Source of the DNA: Stenotrophomonas sp. ZAC14D1_NAIMI4_1
Lineage (GTDB): Bacteria; Pseudomonadota; Gammaproteobacteria; Xanthomonadales; Xanthomonadaceae
Assembly: GCF_003086775.1 (NCBI RefSeq)
Contig: NZ_CP026001.1
Coordinates: forward strand, 3,500,125-3,564,124
Length of the DNA: 64,000 bases
Direction of reading: 5' to 3'
This document shows, one piece after another, positions 1-14,842 of the stretch. Under the pieces are notes generated by a model. The model had not been told where the DNA came from. It worked only from the letters and a program-made list of their open reading frames with translations, and did not search any database. The translations under genes and the position numbers were made by a program. Positions within the stretch are counted from its first letter, which is position 1. The number at the start of each line of letters is the position of its first letter.

Positions 1-1299
1 TCCACGCCCCAGCGCGCGGCGATGGCCTGCGCCAGTTCCTGCGGTTCGCCGGCGACCATGCCGGCAGCCACCACGGCGGTCGCCGCGGCGGGGTCATAGC
101 AGCCTTCACCCACCTGCCCGGCCACCCAGGCACCGGCGGCGGCCAGGTCCAGCGCCGGGCCGACATGGGCCAGGTCGGCACCACTGAGCAGGATCAGGGC
201 ACTGTGTTCGGCCGGCAGGCCGGCAATCGATACACCCAGCGGATCGGTCTGGAAATGCAGGCCATCGGCGGCGGCACGCACACCAATGTCGTCGGACAGG
301 ATGTGGACTTCGCCCGGCGTTGCGCGCTGGCCGGCTTCGGCCAGCTGCACCGGCAGCGGCGAAACCCTCGCCATCTGCTTGACCAGGTTGCCGTAGCGGC
401 CACCGTCCAGGCGCATGTGCACCAGCACCGGCACGGCCAGCCCGGTCGGCAGCGCGCCCAGCAGGCGGCGCAGCGCATCGGGACCGCCAATGCCGGCCAG
501 CACCAGCAGCGAGCCGGCGCGCGCGCCGGCCGGCAGGCCGGCATCCAGGTCGACCAGGCTCAGGTGGCCGGTCTCGAAGGACGGCACTGCGGGCGGCTCG
601 TTGCGCGCGGGCGCGGCGGCGGGCGCATCGGCAGCCTCGTCCACGAGCGACCAGGCAGTGTGATCGAAGGACACCGGCGGCGGCACGGGGGCGTCGGCAG
701 CGGGTGCCTCGGCTGCATCAGCGGCCGGCTCCGGCGGCAGCGCCTGCAGGGCCGCCAGGTGCTGTTCCAGCGACACCGGCTCGGCAAACGTGGGCGACGG
801 CGTCGGCGGTGCGTACAGGCTGTCGGCGGGCACATCGCCGGCCCAGTCCTGGGCCTGCTCCATGTGCGCGTGCAGTACCTCGTCCTTCGGCGGCACCGGC
901 GGCGGCGAAGGCCGGCCCGGTTCCAGCTGCAGGCTGGGTTCGTCTTCGGCGCCCGGCGGCAGCACCTGCTGGTGGCCGTGCAGCTTGGCCGACAGGTGGC
1001 GGCCCCAGCGCTGCGCTTCCCAGCCATCGCGGCGCGCGGCCAGTTCGGCCTCGTCGAACACCAGGGTCAGGCCCGGTGCCGACAATGCCGGCTCCAGGCG
1101 CTCCAGCGCGTCTTCGATGGCCGCTTCCAGGGCGATCACCACGAACTGCGGATGGGCATCGGCCAGCGCCTGCGGCTCCAGCGTGACCGGATCATCTTCC
1201 AGCACGATCTGCACATCGGCATGGGCCAGCGCTTCGCGCAGGCGCTCGCGTGCTGCGCCCGGGCGGGCCAGCAGGGCAACGGCCGGAACCGGATTGACG

Positions 1300-1313
<14 letters not shown>
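1..1313 (-). CDS. chpB: CheB-like protein of the Pil-Chp system (partial, C-terminus beyond window)
   Basis: 437 residues are visible; the gene runs off the left edge. The N-terminal ~110 residues resemble a degenerate receiver, followed by a Pro/Ala-rich linker and, from about residue 255, a CheB methylesterase-type domain. Its order fits ChpB, which follows ChpA in Pseudomonas. The catalytic serine motif (STGG in CheB) reads GIGG at about residues 274-277, and the GMGNDG aspartate region reads GADLAHVG at about 378. Two of three triad residues therefore look lost, although the His-Met of the histidine motif (VLVHM) remains. The start is GTG at 1313 or GTG at 1307, both inside the end of chpA, which suggests translational coupling. 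It may act as a binding or scaffold protein rather than an enzyme. Confidence 0.8.
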
Positions 1314-7977
<6,664 letters not shown>

Positions 7978-8077
7978 GGACGCGCTCCGGTCGCCGCCGC
8001 GCGGAGGCCGCGCGCATTCTGGCGTGGGAAATGGAAATGCTTCATCGAATGATTCCTTGCTCGCCGCCCTGCCCGCG

Positions 8078-10114
8078 TCACGCCGGCAGCTTGAAGTCGG
8101 CGACCGAACGACGCAGGTCGGCCGCCAACTGCGCCAGGTGGCCGATCGACTCGGCGGTCTGACCGGCACCCTGCGAGGTCTGGCCGGTGATCTGGCGGAT
8201 CACGCCCATCGTGCGGGTGATGTCCGAGGCCGCCGCGGACTGCTGCTGGGCGGCGATGGAGATGTTCTTGATGAGGGTATTGAGGGCGTTGGACACGCGC
8301 TCGATCTCGGTCAGTGCAGTACCGGCGTCCTCGGCCAGGCGCGCGCCGGACACCACTTCGGCGGTGGTCTGTTCCATCGAGGTGACCGCTTCGTTGGTAT
8401 CGGCCTGAATGGCCTGGACCAGGTTTTCGATGCGTCGGGTCGCACCCGAGGTACGTTCTGCCAGGCGCTGCACTTCGTCGGCCACGACCGCGAAACCGCG
8501 ACCGGCTTCACCGGCCGATGCGGCCTGCACGGCGGCGTTCAACGCCAGGATGTTGGTCTGCTCGGAAATGTCGTTGATCAGTTCCACGATCGAGCCGATC
8601 TCCTGCGAGGACTCGCCCAGGCGCTTGATGCGCTTGGAGGTTTCCTGGATCTGGTCGCGGATCTGGTCCATGCCCTGGATGGTTTCGCGCACCACGCCGG
8701 CACCCTCGGCGGCGATGACCACCGAGCGCTGTGCCACATCGGCCGACTCGGCCGAGTTGCGCGACACCTGTTCGATGCTCGCTGCGATTTCGCCGATGCG
8801 GTCCGAGGCCGAGGTGATCTGGTTGGCCTGGTGGCCGGCGGCCTCCGCCAGCTGCATCGCGGTGGCCTGGGTTTCCTGGGTGGACACGGCGACCTTGGCC
8901 GAGGTGTCGTTGATGGTGGTCACCAGGTGGCGCAGTTCGTCCACGGCGTAGTTGATCGCGTCTGCGATCGCGCCGGTCATGTCCTCGGTCACCGAGGCCT
9001 TCACCGTCAGGTCGCCCTCACCCAGCGAGGAGATTTCGTCCAGCAGCCGCATGATCGCCTGCTGGTTGCGGCTGTTGAATTCCACCTGGGTCTGGTAACG
9101 CAGTTCCTGCTCGCGCGAACGGCTGCGCACGCTGGTGGAGACGAAGCCGATGATCGCGATCAGCGACAGCGCACCGGACACCACGCCGATCCAGAAGTTC
9201 GGGAACAGGCGGGTATCGGACACCGAGCCGAACGAGGAGAACGCTTCGAACAGCTTGCGGCTGTCGTCCAGCATGCGCGCGGAGCCCTGGCCCAGCGCGT
9301 TGGCTGCCGACTGCGCGGCAAACAGCTGGCGCGAGCTCGCCAGGATCGCGTCGGCGTCCTGCTTCATCGCTTCCCACTTCTGCTGCGACTGTTCCAGCGC
9401 GGCCACGGCGCCGGCACCGCGCACAGCGGTGATGCCGAGGTCTTCGTTGCCGTTGCGCAGGCCATCGAGCACCTGCGAGAACACGGTGATGTCGCGGGCC
9501 AGCGCGTCGCCCGAAGCGGCCGCGGCGGTGCCGCCGGCGCGCATTTCGGTCACGCGGCGGGCCATCGAACCGGCCACCACGACCTGCTGCAGGGCGCTGT
9601 ACACCTGCGATGCCGGGGCACCGGAGGCGGACATCGCGCGCACCAGCTCGTTCAGCTGGGCCTGCAGGCCCGGCACGGCGCCGGTGAAGTTGTTGGCGTT
9701 GCCGGCCAGCGCCAGCACCGCCGGCTCGCTGGCCACCAGCTGGCCGGCCTGCTTGCCCAGCGGCGTCCAGGTATCGGACAGGCGGGTGATCGCCTTGGAC
9801 ACGCCCGGCTCGTTGCCGTAGCGGCCCTGCAGCGTGGACACGTTCTGCTCGATGGCGTTGCGGGTGGCCTTGAAGGCGGTGAACGACTGCGCGTTGCCGC
9901 CCACGGCGTCACGGCCCTGGTTGGCCAGCTGCTGCGAGAGCACCTGCAGGTCGGCCGCCTTGGAACCGGCGTCGGCCAGGCGGCTGCCCTGCCAGGTGGA
10001 TACGCCGGTGTTCACACCGAACAGGATCATCGACAGGGCCAGCAGGGCCAGCCAGAGGTTGCTGCCGCCCAGCCGCAGCTTGCCGGTCTTGGGGGCGTCC
10101 GAAGCAGTACTCAT
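8078..10114 (-). CDS. pilJ: Methyl-accepting chemotaxis protein PilJ
   Basis: A 678-residue inner-membrane receptor for the Pil-Chp pathway. Transmembrane helices lie at about residues 20-41 and 306-328, with a periplasmic PilJ-type sensor region between them. The C-terminal half is the cytoplasmic signalling coiled coil; its conserved hairpin tip is near 505-560 ([33 protein letters not shown]). It lies 100 bp upstream of chpA and about 40 bp after pilI, in the usual pilGHIJ-chpA order. In Pseudomonas PilJ senses PilA and surface contact; the same role is inferred here. Confidence 0.95.
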   Translation of the reverse strand: MSTASDAPKTGKLRLGGSNLWLALLALSMILFGVNTGVSTWQGSRLADAGSKAADLQVLSQQLANQGRDAVGGNAQSFTAFKATRNAIEQNVSTLQGRYGNEPGVSKAITRLSDTWTPLGKQAGQLVASEPAVLALAGNANNFTGAVPGLQAQLNELVRAMSASGAPASQVYSALQQVVVAGSMARRVTEMRAGGTAAAASGDALARDITVFSQVLDGLRNGNEDLGITAVRGAGAVAALEQSQQKWEAMKQDADAILASSRQLFAAQSAANALGQGSARMLDDSRKLFEAFSSFGSVSDTRLFPNFWIGVVSGALSLIAIIGFVSTSVRSRSREQELRYQTQVEFNSRNQQAIMRLLDEISSLGEGDLTVKASVTEDMTGAIADAINYAVDELRHLVTTINDTSAKVAVSTQETQATAMQLAEAAGHQANQITSASDRIGEIAASIEQVSRNSAESADVAQRSVVIAAEGAGVVRETIQGMDQIRDQIQETSKRIKRLGESSQEIGSIVELINDISEQTNILALNAAVQAASAGEAGRGFAVVADEVQRLAERTSGATRRIENLVQAIQADTNEAVTSMEQTTAEVVSGARLAEDAGTALTEIERVSNALNTLIKNISIAAQQQSAAASDITRTMGVIRQITGQTSQGAGQTAESIGHLAQLAADLRRSVADFKLPA

Positions 10115-10155
10115 CGTTCAACCTCGATCTTCAATGCAGGGGGCGTTGCCCGGCC

Positions 10156-10686
10156 TCAGGCCGCGGCTTGCCGGAATTCAGGGGTGCGCGACAGCAACGA
10201 GAGCGAGAACACGCCCCAGTCGTAGCCATCGGCATGGAAGGCGCGATCGACGAAGTGACCGTAGCGGCCTTCGGCCAGGGTGCCGGCCTGGACCTGCTGG
10301 CCCAGTTCGAAACTGCGCTGGCCGAACAGCTCGTCGATGGTCAGGGCGACGTCGCCGCCGGCCTGGCGCATGATCAGCACGCGCTGGCCTTCCTGCTGCA
10401 CGGTGCGCGTGCCTTCCAGGAAATACTTCAGGTCGACCACCGGGAACAGGTTGCCGCGCAGGTTGCCCACGCCCAGCAGCCAGGGCTGCGCGCAGGGCAC
10501 CGGGGTCACCGGCGGCATCGGCACGATTTCCACCACTTCGCGGAAATCGGATACCAGCCGGCGCTGTCCCACGCGGAAACCGACGCCACGCCAGAGGTCC
10601 TCGGCGAACTGCCGCCCGGGCAGCTGCACCGCATGGGACAGGCTGCGCCGTTCATAGGCTTCAAGAATGTCGAAGGGCGAACGCAT
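10156..10686 (-). CDS. pilI: CheW-like adaptor PilI
   Basis: A 176-residue CheW-domain protein that couples the receptor PilJ to the kinase ChpA. It shows the CheW pattern of paired beta-barrels, with WLLGVGNLRGNLFPVVDLK and DELFGQRSF. The start ATG at 10686 shares a base with the pilH stop (TGATG), so the two are probably translationally coupled. A longer reading frame upstream only overlaps pilH and has no CheW-like sequence. Confidence 0.93.
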   Translation of the reverse strand: MRSPFDILEAYERRSLSHAVQLPGRQFAEDLWRGVGFRVGQRRLVSDFREVVEIVPMPPVTPVPCAQPWLLGVGNLRGNLFPVVDLKYFLEGTRTVQQEGQRVLIMRQAGGDVALTIDELFGQRSFELGQQVQAGTLAEGRYGHFVDRAFHADGYDWGVFSLSLLSRTPEFRQAAA

Positions 10687-11048
10687 CAGGCCACCAGTTC
10701 GTTGATGCGCGCGATCAGGTCTTCCTCGCGCGGCGGCTTGACGATGTAATCGGCCGCGCCCTGGCGCAGGCCCCATGCCTTGTCGGTCTCCATCGCCTTG
10801 GTGCTGACGATGATTACCGGAATGTGCTTGATCGCCGCGTCGCGGGCCATCGCACGGGTGGCCTGGAACCCGCTCATGCCGGGCAGGACCACGTCCATCA
10901 GCACCAGCTGCGGAACCTGGTCACGCACCAGCTGCAGGCCATCCTCGGCGTTGTCCGCTTCCAGCACCTCGTGGCCGGCACGGCGCAGCCACTGGGTGAA
11001 CACCGCGCGGTCGGTCGGTGAATCCTCGATCAGGACGATACGAGCCAT
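10686..11048 (-). CDS. pilH: Single-domain response regulator PilH
   Basis: A 120-residue CheY-like receiver without an output domain. The acidic pocket (IEDS), phospho-acceptor Asp (LVLMDVVLPG), Thr/Ser switch (IIVSTKA) and the conserved Lys (YIVKPP) are all present. A strong Shine-Dalgarno (GGGGGAAAGG on the minus strand) precedes ATG 11048. It ends in a one-base overlap with pilI. In Pseudomonas PilH controls pilus retraction output or acts as a phosphate sink for ChpA. Confidence 0.95.
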   Translation of the reverse strand: MARIVLIEDSPTDRAVFTQWLRRAGHEVLEADNAEDGLQLVRDQVPQLVLMDVVLPGMSGFQATRAMARDAAIKHIPVIIVSTKAMETDKAWGLRQGAADYIVKPPREEDLIARINELVA

Positions 11049-11066
11049 TGTGCCTTTCCCCCCTGG

Positions 11067-11468
11067 TCAGGCGTTGACGTATGTGCGGATGGCACCCAGC
11101 AGTTCTTCACGCGTGAAAGGCTTGGTCAGGTACTGTTCCGAGCCGACGATGCGCCCGCGGGCCTTGTCGAACAGGCCGTCCTTGGAGGACAGCATGATCA
11201 CCGGCGTCGCCTTGAACAGCTGGTTGCCCTTGATCAGCGCGCAGGTCTGATACCCGTCGAGACGGGGCATCATGATGTCCACGAAGATGATCTGTGGCTG
11301 CTGGTCGGCGATCTTGGCCAGGGCCTCGAAGCCATCGGTCGCGGTCACTACTTCGCAGCCTTCGCGCTTCAGCAGTGTTTCCGCAGTCCTGCGGATGGTC
11401 TTCGAGTCATCGATGACCATCACCCGGAGTCCTGCGAGCTCCCCGCCCGCAGTCGTGTTTTCAGTCAT
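11067..11468 (-). CDS. pilG: Single-domain response regulator PilG
   Basis: A 133-residue CheY-like receiver and the first gene of the pil-chp operon. It has the acidic pair (VIDDSKT), phospho-acceptor Asp (IIFVDIMMPRLDG), Ser switch (MLSSKDG) and Lys (YLTKPF). ATG 11468 (MTENTTAG) was chosen because GGGGAAAGG lies just upstream on the minus strand; the longer frame to 11606 has no family similarity. It is PilG rather than PilH by position and by its N-terminal extension. In Pseudomonas it promotes pilus extension and cAMP production; whether it does so here is inference. Confidence 0.94.
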   Translation of the reverse strand: MTENTTAGGELAGLRVMVIDDSKTIRRTAETLLKREGCEVVTATDGFEALAKIADQQPQIIFVDIMMPRLDGYQTCALIKGNQLFKATPVIMLSSKDGLFDKARGRIVGSEQYLTKPFTREELLGAIRTYVNA

Positions 11469-11708
11469 TGCCTTTCCCCAAGCGCGCGACCCTTCTGTGC
11501 TGGGGGCCGCTACGAAGGCGTATCTATATCGCACTTCCGGCGCCCGCTTCAAGCCACGCCCACGGCGCTTGGGTCGGCGGCTGGCTGAACGTGACCCGTT
11601 TGGCAATGACTGCGCAGGCGGCAGGACGGACGCAGCGTTGCACTGCCCCGGGCAGGCACGCGGGGGGCGTTGCCGCTACCATCAACGCCTCGCCTGAAAG
11701 GTGCACCC
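11469..11708. promoter_or_regulatory. Divergent promoter region, pilG operon / gshB
   Basis: 240 bp separate the divergent starts of pilG and gshB and must hold the promoters of both operons. I see no convincing -35/-10 pair, operator palindrome or riboswitch-like fold. The gshB Shine-Dalgarno (AAAGGTG) is at its right edge. Confidence 0.5.
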
Positions 11709-12656
11709 ATGCCGTTGAACGTCATCGTGGTGATGGACCCCATCGCCCACATCAAGATCGCCAAGGACACCACGTTCGCCATGCTGCTGGAAGCCCAGCG
11801 CCGCGGCCACGCCCTGCATTACGTGCGGCCGGGCGGCCTGGCGCTGGAAGGCGGCGTGGCCGTGGCCCAGACCGCCCCGCTGCAGGTGCGCGACGACCCC
11901 GCCGGCTGGTACGAGCTTGGCGCATTCAGCCGCACCGTGTTCGGCCCCGGCCAGATCGTGCTGATGCGCAAGGACCCGCCGGTTGATGCCGAATACGTCT
12001 ATGACACCCAGGTGCTGGACGTGGCCGCCGCTGCCGGCGCCTGCGTGGTCAACAACCCGCAGGGCCTGCGCGACTACAACGAGAAGCTGGCCGCCCTGCT
12101 GTTCCCGCAGTGCTGCCCGCCGACCCTGGTCAGCCGCGACGCCAAGGCGCTGAAGGCCTTCGCCCTGGAACACGGCCAGGCCGTGCTGAAGCCGCTGGAC
12201 GGCATGGGCGGTCGCTCCATCTTCCGCAGCGGCCAGGGCGATCCGAACCTGAATGTGATCCTGGAAACCCTGACCGACGGCGGCCGCAAGCTGGCGCTGG
12301 CCCAGAAGTTCATCCCCGACATCACCGCCGGCGACAAGCGCATCCTGCTGGTCGACGGTGAACCGGTGGACTACTGCCTGGCGCGCATCCCGCAGGGTGA
12401 CGAGTTCCGCGGCAACCTGGCCGCCGGTGGCCGCGGCGAAGGCCGCCCGCTCAGCGAGCGTGACCGCTGGATCGCCGCCCAGGTCGGGCCGGAGATGAAG
12501 CGCCGCGGCATGCGCTTCGTCGGCCTGGACGTGATCGGCGATTACCTGACCGAAGTGAACGTGACCAGCCCGACCTGCGTGCGCGAACTGGACGCGCAGT
12601 ACGGCCTGAACATCGCCGGCACCCTGTTTGACGCGATCGAGGCCGGCCTGCGCTGA
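11709..12656 (+). CDS. gshB: Glutathione synthetase
   Basis: 315 residues, the usual bacterial GshB length. It joins gamma-glutamylcysteine and glycine using ATP, the last step of glutathione synthesis in the cytoplasm. Recognisable features are the N-terminal MDPIAHIKIAKDTT block, NPQGLRDYNEKL, the ATP-grasp segment KPLDGMGGRSIFR and the C-terminal NVTSPTCVREL. ATG 11709 has a ribosome site (AAAGGTG) and matches the family start; an upstream in-frame ATG at 11670 does not. The stop overlaps the start of the TonB-like gene (TGATG). Confidence 0.96.
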   Translation: MPLNVIVVMDPIAHIKIAKDTTFAMLLEAQRRGHALHYVRPGGLALEGGVAVAQTAPLQVRDDPAGWYELGAFSRTVFGPGQIVLMRKDPPVDAEYVYDTQVLDVAAAAGACVVNNPQGLRDYNEKLAALLFPQCCPPTLVSRDAKALKAFALEHGQAVLKPLDGMGGRSIFRSGQGDPNLNVILETLTDGGRKLALAQKFIPDITAGDKRILLVDGEPVDYCLARIPQGDEFRGNLAAGGRGEGRPLSERDRWIAAQVGPEMKRRGMRFVGLDVIGDYLTEVNVTSPTCVRELDAQYGLNIAGTLFDAIEAGLR

Positions 12657-13540
12657 TGGACGCCGCACCCGCTGTGCTGGCCCCGCCGCCGCGCGAAGCG
12701 CAGCGGCTGGGGGCCACCCTTGCCCTGTCGGTCATCGTCCACGCCCTGCTGATCCTGGGCGTGGGCTTTGCCGTGAAGGGCGAGGCGCCGCTGGTGCCGA
12801 CGCTGGAAGTGATCTTCAGCCAGACACGCACGGCGCTGACGCCCAAGCAGGCGGATTTCCTGGCGGCGGCCAGCCAGGAAGGCGGCGGCGAGCATGACCG
12901 TGCGCAGCGCCCGCGTGACAACCAGACCGGCATCGTGCCGCAGGCCCAGGCCGGGCTGAGCCCGGTGCCGCAGCAACAGCAGTCGGCCGCGCCGGTGCCG
13001 CCACCGCAGGCGCGGGTGGTCAGCAGCCGCAATGGCGAGGACACCGTGGCGCAGGCGCAGGCCCGCCCCACCCCGCTGGAGCCGACCCCGGACGCGGCGC
13101 AGACCGCGCGCGAGCAGCGTGATGCGGAAATGGCCCGGCTCGCCGCCGAGGTGCACCTGCGCTCGGCGCAGTACGCCAAGCGCCCGAACCGCAAGTTCGT
13201 CTCGGCCAGCACGCGCGAATACGCCTATGCCAACTACCTGCGCGCGTGGGTGGACCGCGCCGAGCAGGTGGGCAACCTGAACTACCCGGACGAAGCGCGC
13301 CAGCGCCGGCTGGGCGGCCAGGTGGTGATCAGCGTGGGGGTGCGCCGCGATGGCAGCGTGGAAAGCAGCCGCATCCTGAAATCCAGTGGTACACCGTTGC
13401 TGGATGAGGCGGCCTTGCGGGTGATCAGGCTGGCGCAGCCGTTCCCGGCGCTGCCGAAGACGGATGATGGCGTGGATATCCTGCAGGTGACCCGGACGTG
13501 GGTGTTCCTGCCGGGTGGCGAACTGCGCGACGACCGGTAG
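12656..13540 (+). CDS. TonB-family energy transducer
   Basis: A 294-residue protein with one N-terminal signal anchor (about residues 20-42), a Gln/Pro-rich periplasmic spacer and a C-terminal TonB domain. That domain shows YPDEARQRRLGGQVVISVGV and the DEAALRVIRLAQPFPALP block near the end. It probably spans the periplasm and transmits ExbBD-type motive force to an outer-membrane partner. It is translationally coupled to gshB (one-base overlap), an arrangement common in xanthomonads; no exbB/exbD or receptor gene is nearby, so its partner is unknown. Confidence 0.88.
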   Translation: MDAAPAVLAPPPREAQRLGATLALSVIVHALLILGVGFAVKGEAPLVPTLEVIFSQTRTALTPKQADFLAAASQEGGGEHDRAQRPRDNQTGIVPQAQAGLSPVPQQQQSAAPVPPPQARVVSSRNGEDTVAQAQARPTPLEPTPDAAQTAREQRDAEMARLAAEVHLRSAQYAKRPNRKFVSASTREYAYANYLRAWVDRAEQVGNLNYPDEARQRRLGGQVVISVGVRRDGSVESSRILKSSGTPLLDEAALRVIRLAQPFPALPKTDDGVDILQVTRTWVFLPGGELRDDR

Positions 13541-13635
13541 GTTTTCTGTTGCCCGGGCCTGCGGCCCGGGACCCGCAGAGGCAACGGCCAAAGCTACTGC
13601 GAGAGCGAGAGCGGCGGTTGGACTGTTGGCTTGGC

Positions 13636-13733
13636 GGGGCGGTGTGGGCTTGCAGGACACGCCGTAAACCCGTCCATGGGGGCTCGTAGGCGCCATCCAT
13701 GGCGCCTGCGGTCCTGCAAGCCCACACCGCCCC
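13636..13733 (+). repeat. Large hairpin element A
   Basis: Arms 13636-13658 and 13711-13733 are a perfect 23-bp inverted repeat. The loop has the conserved core (CGCCGTAAACCCGTCCATGG) and an inner palindrome at 13688-13707 centred on CATCCATG. A TGACAG box follows the right arm at about 13738. Its arms are identical to element F at 33.0 kb and different from B-E and G. Confidence 0.9.
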
Positions 13734-13874
13734 ACCCCTGACAGATCGCGGCGCCTCCCGCTTTTGGTAGGTGTCGACCTTGGTCGACACACATCCACGC
13801 AACGCGTGGATGCTTTTGATTTTGACTTTTCTTTTTTTGATTTTCCGTGGCGGACGCGCACGGAAACTGTCAGA

Positions 13875-14058
13875 GGTCGGGCGGGTGGGTTGCGCAGGGG
13901 CGCAGGCGCCATGGATGGCGCCTACGAGCTTACATGGGTGAGGCCGCTTTGCTCGCGAAGCACTGCTTCGCAAGCGCCCGAACGCCCAGCCGCCAGCGGC
14001 TGGGCCGGGCCCCGGAGGGGTACTTGCAGCGTCCCCTGCGCAGCCCACCCGCCCGGCC
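13875..14058 (-). repeat. Large hairpin element B (inverted, long loop)
   Basis: Arms 13875-13900 and 14033-14058 match at 24 of 26 positions; both differences would be G-U pairs in RNA. The AAACTGTCA box precedes the left arm, so it is inverted relative to A. The loop has the inner GGCGCCATGGATGGCGCC palindrome plus about 90 extra bases containing two further hairpins (GCGAAGCACTGCTTCGC, and CAGCCGCCAGCGGCTG). The same insertion occurs in F. Confidence 0.88.
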
Positions 14059-14104
14059 AGGCGCGGGTGTTGCATTCCGCGACCAACCACCCGCCACGAG
14101 GGGC

Positions 14105-14818
14105 TCAGCCGTTGGCTTTCGCCTTCGCCTCGCGGGCGGCCTGCTGCTCGACCAGGGTCAGCGCGACGTTGTCACGCAGATAGGCCGGCTCGACCTTCTC
14201 CGCCGCCATGCCTTCGCCACGGGCGAACGCGGGCACTGCCAGCGCCAGCACGTCCGATGCGCGAGGCAATGCTGCTGCATCGAAGCCACGCAGGCCTGCG
14301 CCCAGCTGTGCCACCAGCGCGCCCTCGGCCGCGCCGAAACCGGTGCCGACACCGTAGGCCTGCAGTCCGTCCGGCAGCGCCACCGCCGCCGGTGCGCAGA
14401 CACGCTCGGCATCGCGCGCCACCGGCAGGCCGTCCACGCGCTCGAAGCGCGCGACGTACAACTCGCCCATCCGCGCATCGATCGCCGACAGGATCTGGTC
14501 TTCTTCCGCCGGCGCACGCAGCGCCAGCACCTGCAGCGTCGATACCGGCAGCAGCGGCCGGTCCAGCGCCAGCGCGATGCCCTGCGCGATCGCGATTGCC
14601 AGGCGCACGCCGGTGAACGCGCCGGGGCCCCGACTGAGCGCGATGCCATCCAGCTGGCGGCGGCTGATGCCGGCTTCAGCCAGCAGCGCCTCGGCCCACG
14701 GCAGGCTCAGTTCGGCATGGCGGCGCGGGGCGATCTCGAAGCGCTCCAGCACCTGCCCATCGACATGCAGGGCAACGGAACAGGCTTCGGTGGCGGTTTC
14801 AAAGGCGAGCAGTTTCAT
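14105..14818 (-). CDS. tsaB: tRNA threonylcarbamoyladenosine biosynthesis protein TsaB
   Basis: 237 residues of the ASKHA fold, inactive paralogue of TsaD. It opens with LLAFETATEACSVAL and carries LSRGPGAFTGVRLA, the TsaB signature. It forms a complex with TsaD and TsaE to put t6A on A37 of ANN-decoding tRNAs. It sits 25 bp after the yoaA-type helicase stop on the same strand, so it is probably co-transcribed with it. Length and motifs are complete. Confidence 0.95.
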   Translation of the reverse strand: MKLLAFETATEACSVALHVDGQVLERFEIAPRRHAELSLPWAEALLAEAGISRRQLDGIALSRGPGAFTGVRLAIAIAQGIALALDRPLLPVSTLQVLALRAPAEEDQILSAIDARMGELYVARFERVDGLPVARDAERVCAPAAVALPDGLQAYGVGTGFGAAEGALVAQLGAGLRGFDAAALPRASDVLALAVPAFARGEGMAAEKVEPAYLRDNVALTLVEQQAAREAKAKANG

Positions 14819-14842
14819 CGGATCGGATCAGGACGCATCGGG

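Larger units (their letters stand above)
13541..14104. other. 564-bp intergenic region with two large hairpins
   Basis: This lies between the convergent tonB-like gene and tsaB. It holds a GC palindrome just after the tonB-like stop, large hairpins at 13636-13733 and 13875-14058 in opposite orientation, and two small palindromes at about 13770-13815 (GTCGACCTTGGTCGAC and CATCCACGCAACGCGTGGATG). Between the hairpins is a T-rich stretch (13815-13850). No credible coding sequence is seen. Confidence 0.8.

Noticed and set aside
7978..8169. 64-residue N-terminal extension of ChpA
   Set aside because: It overlaps the 3' end of pilJ, is Arg/Pro/Ser-rich and does not match the family start MSSLRDAM.
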